Below are positions 18,314 through 25,407 of a stretch of 43,655 nt of DNA, one piece after another; position 1 is the stretch's first letter; every line of letters begins with the position of its first letter. Under the pieces are notes generated by a model that was not told the DNA's origin, ran no database searches, and worked only from the letters and a program-made list of their open reading frames with translations. This stretch comes from Campylobacteraceae bacterium (GTDB lineage: Bacteria > Campylobacterota > Campylobacteria > Campylobacterales > Arcobacteraceae): contig JABJGE010000038.1 of NCBI GenBank assembly GCA_018662405.1, forward strand, positions 1 to 43,655. The letters run 5' to 3'. The translations under genes and the position numbers were made by a program.

Positions 18314-18727
18314 TTATAACCCCATCTTTTTATCTAGTGTAGGATAATTTTCAATTGCCCAATTAATTTCTTGTTTTGTTGGTTTTGTTCTTACAGATAC
18401 ATATCTTATATCTCCAGAAACAGTCTTACTTTGGAATACAGTAGCATTTACCCAATAGTATCCACCATTTGCTGTAGCATTTACAACAATACCATTCCAT
18501 GTATTACCTTGTTTTACAGTTTCCCATAGATCTTTAAATGCTGCTTTTGGCATAAATGAATTTCTTACCATATTATGTGGTTTACCTATTAATTCACCTT
18601 TTGTATATCCTGCTATTTTACAGAAGTCATCATTTGCATATATGATATTACCTTTTGCATCTGTCTCTGATACAATCATTGTTGCTTTATCTAGTTCTAC
18701 TTCTTTGTTTCCTAGGTTTGGTGACAT
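18314..18727 (-). CDS. Aer/CetB-like PAS protein with altered flavin-pocket motif
   Basis: The 137-residue protein is a single PAS domain with a short tail. It has the Aer/CetB wording ([71 protein letters not shown]). At the position of the Aer FAD motif R-H-x-D it reads Arg55-Asn56-Ser57-Phe58, so two of the three polar residues are lost. It may bind a different ligand, no ligand, or act as a structural partner like CetC. It is the first gene of the PAS-receptor-PAS transcript, with an AAAGGAAG ribosome site before the ATG. The receptor starts 1 nt after its stop. Confidence 0.85.
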   Translation of the reverse strand: MSPNLGNKEVELDKATMIVSETDAKGNIIYANDDFCKIAGYTKGELIGKPHNMVRNSFMPKAAFKDLWETVKQGNTWNGIVVNATANGGYYWVNATVFQSKTVSGDIRYVSVRTKPTKQEINWAIENYPTLDKKMGL

Positions 18728-18793
18728 TTATCTTCCTTTATGTAATATTTATAATAATTAAGCTTTTATTAACTTTTTTGACTTAATTAAATT

Positions 18794-20128
18794 TTATAAG
18801 TAAAACCGCCAATAAATTAAAGCCATACATGTAATAGTAATTATTCCTAATACATTAAATACAAATCCAATACTTGCCATATCTTTTACCTTTACAACTC
18901 CACTACTCATAGCTATTGCATTTGGTGGAGTTGCAATAGGAAGCATAAAGGCATAACTAGCACAGATAGTTGCAACCATAAGTAATAGAGTTATATCAAT
19001 ATTACTAGCTTGTGCAAGAGAATATATAATTGGTAAAGCAATTGAGATAAGTGCTGTATTTGATGTAATTTCTGTAGTAAATGTAATTAATGTTGCAGTA
19101 ATTAGTATTAGAAATAATGTAGAAAATGATGTAATTGCTAATAATCGTGTTGCAATTTCATTTGCCAAACCCGTACTTGAAAATGCCATAGCAATAGAAA
19201 ATCCTGCTCCAAATAAAAATATAATCTCATAAGGAATTTTTTTTGTATCTTCCCATTCTAAAAAGCCAATATTTGGAATAAACATTAATAATCCAAAGCC
19301 AAGAAGTATACCTTTTTCATTTAATCCTAATCCAGAATAATATGGCTCAATAGATGAATTTAATAATAGTACTACTACTAATCCTAACAATATATATATT
19401 AATCTTTTTTGTTCTTTATTTACGACTGACGTATCAGTAATATCAAAATCAAACTTTATTTTATTAACCCCTATAGATAAAATATATGGCATTATTAATA
19501 ACATTACTGCTGCCAGAGGTACAGTTAAAGCCATCCATTTAATAAATGAAATACTTTGGAGTGCATTTGTTTCCAAGAATCCTAATAAAAGTAAATTTGG
19601 AGCTGTTCCTATAGGTGTAATAATTCCACCCATACTAGCTCCATAAGCAACAGCTAAAACCAATCTCATTTTTAATTTTAGATCATCAGTAAGATAAAGT
19701 GCTATTGGCACTAAAAGTAATGCAGTAGTTGTATTTGCAATAAGTGAACTTAATAAAGCTGCAGTAATAGATAATGAGTACATAACACCTCTAGGCGTTG
19801 AAGGGAATATTGCTAATAATTTATGTGCTATAACTTTATGTAAATCTATTTTTTGTGTAGCTATTGCTAACATAAATCCACCTAAAAATAAAAATATAAT
19901 AGATTTAGAATAGTTTGATGTTGTGGCGTTCGTTGAGGCAATATCAAATATTGGAAATAATAATATAGGAAGTAATGATACAACACCTAATGGTAAGCCT
20001 TCATTAGTCCATAATGTAACTAAAAATACAACTATTGATATTAATAATGAATGTTGAATATTAAAACCTAAGTTGGCTATAAAAAAAGTGATAAATGATA
20101 GTAAAAATGATATAAAAATTTTATTCAA
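18794..20128 (-). CDS. SLC13/DASS family anion (dicarboxylate- or sulfate-type) symporter
   Basis: The protein is polytopic, with the duplicated SNT substrate/sodium motifs of the family: IANTTTALLLVPIAL in the first half and ITSNTALISIALPI in the second. It also has the C-terminal SLC13 signature region YAFMLPIATPPNAIAMSSG. These carriers import dicarboxylates, sulfate or related anions with sodium. The substrate is not readable here. Start choice: I favour the TTG at 20128 (444 residues), which follows AAGGA by 7 nt. ATG at 20158 (454 residues) has no ribosome site and lies a few bases after a TATAAT box. It lies downstream of a short transcript unit that follows the two-component operon, so regulation by that system is plausible. 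Confidence 0.86.
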   Translation of the reverse strand: MNKIFISFLLSFITFFIANLGFNIQHSLLISIVVFLVTLWTNEGLPLGVVSLLPILLFPIFDIASTNATTSNYSKSIIFLFLGGFMLAIATQKIDLHKVIAHKLLAIFPSTPRGVMYSLSITAALLSSLIANTTTALLLVPIALYLTDDLKLKMRLVLAVAYGASMGGIITPIGTAPNLLLLGFLETNALQSISFIKWMALTVPLAAVMLLIMPYILSIGVNKIKFDFDITDTSVVNKEQKRLIYILLGLVVVLLLNSSIEPYYSGLGLNEKGILLGFGLLMFIPNIGFLEWEDTKKIPYEIIFLFGAGFSIAMAFSSTGLANEIATRLLAITSFSTLFLILITATLITFTTEITSNTALISIALPIIYSLAQASNIDITLLLMVATICASYAFMLPIATPPNAIAMSSGVVKVKDMASIGFVFNVLGIITITCMALIYWRFYL

Positions 20129-20170
20129 TGTAAATTCCTTGTATGGTAAATTTAGCATAAGTATTCTTAT

Positions 20171-20176
20171 ATTATA
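20171..20176 (-). promoter_or_regulatory. Candidate -10 box (TATAAT) of the SLC13 transporter
   Basis: A minus-strand TATAAT sits just after the T-run of the intrinsic terminator. It would start transcription near 20164, giving a leader of about 36 nt to the TTG at 20128. It offers the transporter a promoter of its own, separate from any read-through past the terminator. Confidence 0.4.
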
Positions 20177-20181
20177 CAAAT

Positions 20182-20220
20182 AAAAAAAGAGCTGCCCAAG
20201 GAAGTAAGCAACTCTTTTTT
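20182..20220 (-). terminator. Intrinsic terminator after the two-component operon / putative small RNA
   Basis: On the minus strand, arms AGAGTTGC (20215-20208) and GCAGCTCT (20195-20188) form an 8-bp stem with one G-U pair and a 12-nt loop UUACUUCCUUGG, followed by at least six U. A-runs precede it, so it may also stop plus-strand transcripts, but with one mismatch in that direction. Confidence 0.8.
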
Positions 20221-20252
20221 TATTTTATTGGTTTCGCGCCGTTAAATTTCAT
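20183..20252 (-). ncRNA. Putative small RNA or attenuated leader controlled by the adjacent response regulator
   Basis: A TATAAT at 20264-20259 predicts a start near 20252, and the strong intrinsic terminator ends the transcript near 20183, about 70 nt. The promoter carries the same pair of 11-bp repeats at the same 5-nt distance from -10 as the response regulator promoter. The RNA would contain an unusual GGCGCG run for this AT-rich genome. The terminator loop UUACUUCCUUGG is complementary to Shine-Dalgarno sequences, like the C/U-rich terminator loop that H. pylori RepG uses for targeting. It also encodes a 10-codon ORF (MKFNGAKPIK) beginning at the predicted first base. Alternatives are a leader peptide with attenuation of the SLC13 gene, or simply the tail of the kinase mRNA. 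The elements are seen. The small RNA itself is inference. Confidence 0.42.
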
Positions 20253-20258
20253 AGTGTA

Positions 20259-20291
20259 ATTATAAAAGATGAAAATGAAATGAGAATGAAA
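20259..20291 (-). promoter_or_regulatory. Response-regulator-type promoter: two 11-bp direct repeats plus -10, site 2
   Basis: On the minus strand, TTTCATTCTCA (20291-20281) is followed at once by TTTCATTTTCA (20280-20270), 10 of 11 bases identical. Then come 5 nt and TATAAT (20264-20259). The 11-bp period is that of tandem sites for OmpR/PhoB-family regulators, and the repeats cover the -35 position, as expected for an activator. The first repeat begins within a few bases of the kinase stop codon. Confidence 0.6.
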
Positions 20292-20293
20292 TA

Positions 20294-21631
20294 CTAAAAT
20301 AGTATTTCAATTTTTGTACCTTTTTGCTCTTCTGATGATATTTTCATATCACCATTATGAAGAAATACACTATTTTGGACAATACTAAGACCCAATCCAA
20401 AGCCTTTTACTTTCTTATTTCTTGAAGGGTCTACTCTATAAAATCTTTTGGTAATTTTATTTAAATGCTTTTCTTCCATACCTATACCAGTATCCTCAAT
20501 AATAAAATGAATATTATCATCTTCATAAAGAGAAATATTAATATTTGTATTCTCTTTGGAATATTTAATTGCATTATCTATTAAATTTGAAAATACAGTT
20601 GCAATAAGAACAGAATTTGCATTCATCTGTATAGGATTAAGTTTTTCTATATTTAATTTAATATTTTTGATTTTTACTTGGTTTTTAAATTTATCTATAG
20701 TATTTAATAAAATACTATCTAAACTAATCACATCAAAAGTTTGTTCAATATTTTCTTTTGTATATTTTGTAAGTAAGAGTAAATTATCTACTATTTCAGT
20801 TATTGTTCGAGCTTCATTATCTATTGTTTTTAAACTTTTTTCATAATATTTAGGATCTCTTATTTTATTTAGAGTAATTTCTACTTCACCTCTAATTACT
20901 GTAAGTGGTGTTTTTAATTCATGAGAAACATCACTATTAAATTGTTCTAAATGTTCTACACCATCTTTAAGTCTAATAATCATTTTATTAAAGGAATCTA
21001 CTAGTTCTTTAATCTCATCATCATATTTAGGTTGTGGAATCTCTTTTGAAAAGTTATTAACATATATTTCATTTGCAGTACTTGTAATATCTTTAATAGA
21101 TCTTAAAATTTTATCAACTAGCCTACTTGCTAACAATAGTAATAATATAAATAATACCGGTTCTAAAATTATCAATATTTGTTTTATTTGCTTAAATTCT
21201 TTAGTTATCTCTTCATCAACATTGTATTGATAAAATAAAATTGCACCTTTAAATGGATTTGATACTCTTAAAATATACATACCATTTAAACTATTATCTC
21301 TATTAAATACAAAGAAAGAATCATCTTTTTTTATAAATTCTAAATAGTTATCAAATTCTACTTTACCTTTTTTAAATATTATTTTATTTTCTTTTACAAT
21401 AGCAACATCCAAAGTTTTTAATTCTTCTGCTTCAAATAGTTTATCTATAGATACATTATTAATAATTTTTTTATTAATAAATACTGCTTTATCATATAAT
21501 TTATTTTGAATACTTAGTTTTGTGTTTTGTTCAAGAAAGTAATATAAAGCCCAATTAAAAAGAAATAGAGTTATTAGCGTTGATAAAGCAAACCAAAATA
21601 ATACTTTTGTTTTAAGACTATTAAACTTCAA
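20294..21631 (-). CDS. Sensor histidine kinase of an OmpR-class two-component system
   Basis: The 445-residue kinase has a first membrane helix at about 11-33, an extracytoplasmic sensor of about 115 residues, a second helix at about 150-168, and a HAMP domain to about 220. The dimerisation/phosphoacceptor motif is FNSDVSHELKTPLTVIRGEVEI, with the histidine near 237. The ATPase domain shows N-box FSNLIDNAIKYSKEN, DTGIGM and GFGLGLSIVQ. The periplasmic part resembles no sensor domain I can name. The start is TTG, 7 nt after AGGA, and overlaps the response regulator gene by 11 bp, so the pair is translationally coupled. The stimulus is unknown. The linked anion transporter hints at, but does not prove, a link to its substrate. 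Confidence 0.92.
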   Translation of the reverse strand: MKFNSLKTKVLFWFALSTLITLFLFNWALYYFLEQNTKLSIQNKLYDKAVFINKKIINNVSIDKLFEAEELKTLDVAIVKENKIIFKKGKVEFDNYLEFIKKDDSFFVFNRDNSLNGMYILRVSNPFKGAILFYQYNVDEEITKEFKQIKQILIILEPVLFILLLLLASRLVDKILRSIKDITSTANEIYVNNFSKEIPQPKYDDEIKELVDSFNKMIIRLKDGVEHLEQFNSDVSHELKTPLTVIRGEVEITLNKIRDPKYYEKSLKTIDNEARTITEIVDNLLLLTKYTKENIEQTFDVISLDSILLNTIDKFKNQVKIKNIKLNIEKLNPIQMNANSVLIATVFSNLIDNAIKYSKENTNINISLYEDDNIHFIIEDTGIGMEEKHLNKITKRFYRVDPSRNKKVKGFGLGLSIVQNSVFLHNGDMKISSEEQKGTKIEILF

Positions 21632-22277
21632 CTTTGTATCCTAAACCCCTAGAACTTGAAATAAATTCTTTTCCTATTTTCTTCCTAAGGTTATAAATTG
21701 TTACTTGGATTACATTACTATTAATGTAGTCATCATAATTCCATAATTGATCTTCAATCATAATATTTGATACTGGTGTATTTTTATGCTTAATCAGAAA
21801 TAATAGTAGTTCATATTCTTTTTGAGTTAATACTAAAGGTTCATTATCTTTACTTACAACTTTTGTATTTATATCTATTATTAAATTTTTAATATGTATT
21901 GTATTATCACTTTGAGATAGTGATCTTCTATATAGTGCTTGAACCCTTGCATTTAATTCTTTAAAACTAAATGGTTTACTCAAGTAGTCATCAGCTCCAA
22001 TATTTAAAGCTGATACTTTATCATCAATTTCACTTTTAGCAGTAAGCATGATTGTAGGAGTTGATATTTTTTGATTTCTAAGAGTAGATAGTATTTCCAT
22101 ACCATCTTTCATAGGGAGCATCCAGTCTAATATGATAAGATCATAAGTATTGACTGTGGCTAAGTATTCGCCATCTTCTCCATTTGTAGCAGTATCAATA
22201 ATATATCCATCTTCTTCAAAACCTCGTTTTAAAAAAGATAAAATATTTTCATCATCTTCAATGATAAGAATTTTCAT
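21621..22277 (-). CDS. OmpR/PhoB-family response regulator
   Basis: The 218-residue regulator has a receiver domain (1-118) with EDD at 7-9, the phosphoacceptor Asp51 in LDWMLP, and the conserved Lys in LSKPFSFKEL near 101. A winged-helix trans_reg_C domain follows (about 125-218, LTQKEYELLLFLIKHKNTPVSNIMIEDQLW ... VIQVTIYNLRKKIG). Such dimers bind tandem 11-bp half-sites head to tail. Exactly that arrangement is found in its own promoter and again after the kinase gene. The ATG follows AGGA by 7 nt. The kinase gene overlaps its end. Confidence 0.95.
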   Translation of the reverse strand: MKILIIEDDENILSFLKRGFEEDGYIIDTATNGEDGEYLATVNTYDLIILDWMLPMKDGMEILSTLRNQKISTPTIMLTAKSEIDDKVSALNIGADDYLSKPFSFKELNARVQALYRRSLSQSDNTIHIKNLIIDINTKVVSKDNEPLVLTQKEYELLLFLIKHKNTPVSNIMIEDQLWNYDDYINSNVIQVTIYNLRKKIGKEFISSSRGLGYKVEV

Positions 22278-22301
22278 AAAATTTCCTAATAAATTTTAGT
22301 A

Positions 22302-22334
22302 ATTCTAGTCAATCAAAATGAAATAAGAATGAAG
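22302..22334 (-). promoter_or_regulatory. Response-regulator-type promoter: two 11-bp direct repeats plus -10, site 1 (autoregulatory)
   Basis: On the minus strand, CTTCATTCTTA (22334-22324) and TTTCATTTTGA (22323-22313) are adjacent 11-bp repeats. Five nt later comes TAGAAT (22307-22302), then the response regulator ATG at 22277. Sequence, period and distance to -10 match site 2 at 20259-20291. Positive autoregulation by the encoded OmpR-family protein is the simplest reading. Confidence 0.6.
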
Positions 22335-22335
22335 A

Positions 22336-24201
22336 CTAGTCTCTTCTTCTACGACTTCCATCACGACCACCGTCTCGACCTCGTCCTCCGCCATCACGAT
22401 CTCCTCGACCTCGACCACCATCACGACTTCTTCCTCGACCACCGTCTCGATCTCCTCGGCCTCTACCACCATCACGACTTCTTCCTCGACCACCGTCTCG
22501 ACCTCGTCCTCCGCCGTCACGATCACCTCGACCTCTTCCTCTTGGTTCATTTGCTGCTTCACCAGGTATTGCATCTTTAAGATCTAATCTTTTACCTGAT
22601 ACCATTACATTTACTAAAATATCTTTCTTTTCATCAGATAAGTTATCTGGTAAATCAACAGTTGAAAAACTACTATAAATAGCAATTTTAGCTATATCAT
22701 TTGAATCAATCTTAGCTTCATTTGCAATAGCACCTACTAGGTTACCTGGCTTAACTCTATCTTTTTCACCTACAGAAACTCTATATCTAGCAAAACCATC
22801 TCTAATTGCTGGCTCACTAAATTCTCTAGGCTCACCTCTTCCACCTCTGTCTCCGCCATTATTATCATAATCAACTTTTTGTTCTTTAAAGTCTTTTAAT
22901 CTTAAAGGATCACCTTTTCTAGCAATTTTAACTAACGCTGCAGCAATCTCTTCTGCTGGAACATTATGTTCATTTTGGTATGATTCAATAATTTGAGTAT
23001 AGTATTCTAAACCTTCTTGTGCTAATTCATCAGTGATTTGCTGTTTAAATTTAGCAACTCTTGTATTATTAACATCTTCTGTTGATGGCATTTCCATTCT
23101 ATCAATTGGTTTTTTAGTAGCTCTTTCAATCATTCTTAAAAGATTTCTCTCTCTTGGAGATACAAAAAGAATCGCCTCACCTTTTTTACCAGCACGACCT
23201 GTTCTACCAATTCTATGTACATAAGACTCAGTATCATATGGAATATCATAGTTAATTACATGTGAAATTCTATTAATATCAAGCCCACGAGCAACAATAT
23301 CTGTACCAATTAAGATATCTAATTTACCTTTTTTTAATTGATTTACAGTTTTTTCTCTTTGTGCTTGATTCATATCACCATTAAGTCCAGCTGCTGCATA
23401 ACCTCTAGCATTTAGTTTATCTTGAAGCTCTAAAGTCATTGATTTTGTTCTTACAAAAATAATAATTCCATCGTAATCTTCAACTTCTAAAATTCTTGTA
23501 AGTGCATCAACTTTATGTAATCCACTTACCATCCAGAATCTTTGTCTGATTGTTTCTGCTGTAGTAACTTTCATTTTAATAATTACTTCTGCTGGATCAT
23601 TTAAATATCTTTGAGTAATTTTTTTAATTGCTGTTGGCATTGTTGCACTAAATAATGCAATTTGTCTATCCTCAGGAGTATGCTTTAATACCCATTCAAC
23701 ATCATCAAGGAATCCCATATTAAGCATCTCATCTGCTTCATCAAGTACCATAGTTTTAAGTTCATCAATTACTAATGTACCTTTTTTAATATGATCCATA
23801 ACTCGCCCTGGAGTTCCTACTATTACTTGTGGATTTCTCTTAAGTCCTCTTAGTTGAATACCATAATCTTGACCACCATATATTGGTAATACATGGAAAC
23901 CATTCATATGTTTTGAATAACCTTGGAAAGATTCTGCAACTTGTATTGCAAGTTCTCTTGTTGGTGCAAGTACTAATACTTGTGGTTTTTTAATTTTTAA
24001 ATCAATTCTTGAAAGAATTGGTAATGCGAATGCTGCTGTTTTACCTGTACCAGTTTGTGCTTGCCCTAATACATCACGACCATCTAATACATGAGGAATC
24101 ATTCCTGCTTGAATTGGAGATGGAGAATCATATCCTACTTCTTCAATTGCTTTTAATACATCAGGAGCTAATCCTAATTCGCTAAATTTTATATCTGTCA
24201 A
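22336..24201 (-). CDS. deaD: DEAD-box RNA helicase with RGG-rich repeat tail (DeaD/CsdA type)
   Basis: The 621-residue helicase carries the Q motif (FSELGLAPDVLKAIEEVGYDSPSPIQ), motif I AQTGTGKT (48-55), motif II DEAD near 153-156, SAT, and the C-terminal RGLDINRISHVINYD and HRIGRTGRAG. A DbpA/CsdA-like RNA-binding domain follows (around 478-550, YRVSVGEKDRVKPGNLVGAIANEA). The last 70 or so residues are made only of Arg, Gly, Asp and a few Ser. This RGG/RDGG tail is coded by GC-rich repeats. DeaD proteins unwind RNA in ribosome assembly and mRNA decay, especially in the cold. The start is TTG, with AAAAGGT upstream. The protein is cytosolic. The tail probably adds nonspecific RNA binding. Confidence 0.95.
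   Translation of the reverse strand: MTDIKFSELGLAPDVLKAIEEVGYDSPSPIQAGMIPHVLDGRDVLGQAQTGTGKTAAFALPILSRIDLKIKKPQVLVLAPTRELAIQVAESFQGYSKHMNGFHVLPIYGGQDYGIQLRGLKRNPQVIVGTPGRVMDHIKKGTLVIDELKTMVLDEADEMLNMGFLDDVEWVLKHTPEDRQIALFSATMPTAIKKITQRYLNDPAEVIIKMKVTTAETIRQRFWMVSGLHKVDALTRILEVEDYDGIIIFVRTKSMTLELQDKLNARGYAAAGLNGDMNQAQREKTVNQLKKGKLDILIGTDIVARGLDINRISHVINYDIPYDTESYVHRIGRTGRAGKKGEAILFVSPRERNLLRMIERATKKPIDRMEMPSTEDVNNTRVAKFKQQITDELAQEGLEYYTQIIESYQNEHNVPAEEIAAALVKIARKGDPLRLKDFKEQKVDYDNNGGDRGGRGEPREFSEPAIRDGFARYRVSVGEKDRVKPGNLVGAIANEAKIDSNDIAKIAIYSSFSTVDLPDNLSDEKKDILVNVMVSGKRLDLKDAIPGEAANEPRGRGRGDRDGGGRGRDGGRGRSRDGGRGRGDRDGGRGRSRDGGRGRGDRDGGGRGRDGGRDGSRRRRD
22345..22560 (-). repeat. GC-rich imperfect tandem repeats encoding the RGG/RDGG tail of DeaD
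   Basis: A 51-bp unit (17 residues, around GRGRSRDGGRGRGDRDG) is seen at 22414-22464 and again from 22465, with degenerate copies on both sides. GC content is far above that of the surrounding sequence, and all frames are open here on both strands, which produces spurious ORFs. Such repeats can change length by slippage or recombination. Confidence 0.8.
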
Positions 24202-24254
24202 TTTGTTACCTTTTAATTAATAATAGGCACGCATTGATACACACCTAACTTTTT

Positions 24255-24287
24255 GAGAGTATTACTCTCTCTACTCACGCTTTTATA
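24255..24287 (-). promoter_or_regulatory. Candidate deaD promoter and 5'-terminal stem-loop
   Basis: On the minus strand TATAAA (24287-24282) would start transcription near 24275. Within a few bases follows the inverted repeat GAGAGT-AAT-ACTCTC (24269-24255), then about 50 nt to the TTG. A stem at the extreme 5' end would protect the mRNA. It lacks a T-run in either direction, so it is not an intrinsic terminator. It could also be an operator. Confidence 0.35.
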
Positions 24288-24306
24288 AACTCTCTATAAT
24301 TTGAGT

Positions 24307-25407
24307 TTAAACATTAAATTTGAAGTTCATAAGATCACCATCTTGTACAATGTAATCTTTACCTTCAAGTCTTAATTTCCCCGCATCTTTTGCTTTTGAT
24401 TCACCACCACACGAAACAAAATCTTCGTATGAAATAACTTCAGCCTTAATAAAACCTCTTTCAAAGTCATTATGAATTACACCTGCTGCTTGTGGAGCTT
24501 TACAGCCAATTGGAATAGTCCAAGCTCTTACTTCCATTACACCTGCAGTAAAATAGCTTTGTAAACCTAATTTAGCAAATGCTTTGTGAATTATCTTTTC
24601 TAATCCAGACTCTTCAACACCAAAATCTTTTAAAAATTCATTTGCTTCATCATCGTCAAGACCAACAAGTTCTTCTTCAATTTTAGCACAAAGCATTACT
24701 ACTTCATTACCTCTAGCTTGTGCGTATTCTTGCACTACTTTAACATAATCATTTTCTTCTAATAAAGAATCTTCATCTACATTTGCACCGTAAATAATAT
24801 CTTTGTTAGATAAAAATCTAAGTTCTTTATCTAAAGCAACAAACTCTTCATCATCATTATTTTCAAAAGTACTTACAGGATTTAATTCCTCTAAATGCTT
24901 CATTAATGAAGATGATATTTCATATCTTGCTGCTGCAGCTTTATCAAATTTTGCATCTTTTTTTAGTCTTACCATCTTCTTTTCAAGCTGTGCTATGTCT
25001 GCATAAATTAATTCTGTTTCAATAATTTCAATATCTCTTATAGGATTTATATCACCTTCTACATGTACGATATTTCCATCTTCAAAACATCTAACCATAT
25101 GTAAAATAACTTCAACTTCTCTAATATTAGATAGAAATTGATTTCCAAGACCTTCGCCTTTTGATGCACCTTTTACAAGACCAGCAATATCAACAAAATC
25201 AATTGTTGAATGCTGTATCTTTTCAGGATTAACAAGCTTTGCTAATTCATCAAGTCTTTTATCTGGTACTGGTACAATTGCCTTATTTGGTTCAATTGTA
25301 CAAAATGGATAATTCTGTGCTTCTGCATTCTGTGCTTTTGTTAAAGCATTAAAAGTTGTTGATTTTCCAATATTTGGTAAACCTACTATTCCAACTCCTA
25401 GACCCAT
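24307..25407 (-). CDS. ychF: Ribosome-binding ATPase/GTPase YchF (Obg family)
   Basis: The 366-residue protein starts GLGVGIVGLPNIGKSTTFNALT, the P-loop at about 9-17. It continues with the G2/G3 region (FVDIAGLVKGASKGEGLGNQFL) and has the YchF-type NxxE in place of NKxD, giving ATP preference. A coiled-coil insertion precedes a C-terminal TGS domain (about 280-364, ending FNV, with the GWTIP-like AWTIPIGCKAPQAAGVIHNDFERGFIKAE). It binds ribosomes and is tied to stress responses. It overlaps argS by a single base (TAATG). Confidence 0.95.
   Translation of the reverse strand: MGLGVGIVGLPNIGKSTTFNALTKAQNAEAQNYPFCTIEPNKAIVPVPDKRLDELAKLVNPEKIQHSTIDFVDIAGLVKGASKGEGLGNQFLSNIREVEVILHMVRCFEDGNIVHVEGDINPIRDIEIIETELIYADIAQLEKKMVRLKKDAKFDKAAAARYEISSSLMKHLEELNPVSTFENNDDEEFVALDKELRFLSNKDIIYGANVDEDSLLEENDYVKVVQEYAQARGNEVVMLCAKIEEELVGLDDDEANEFLKDFGVEESGLEKIIHKAFAKLGLQSYFTAGVMEVRAWTIPIGCKAPQAAGVIHNDFERGFIKAEVISYEDFVSCGGESKAKDAGKLRLEGKDYIVQDGDLMNFKFNV

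Noticed and set aside
18740-18790. Inverted repeat TTAATTAAG ... CTTAATTA before the PAS-receptor locus
   Set aside because: Pure A/T-rich 8-9 bp arms with an 18-nt loop and no T-run; expected by chance in such AT-rich sequence.
20291-20305. Small palindrome ATACTA-AAA-TAGTAT at the kinase stop
   Set aside because: Six A/T-rich pairs with no T-run; better explained as coding sequence next to the regulator repeats.
22305-22580. ORFs on both strands over the deaD tail
   Set aside because: They arise from the GC-rich repeats, which lack stops in all frames. The products are low-complexity and only the RGG frame continues a real protein.
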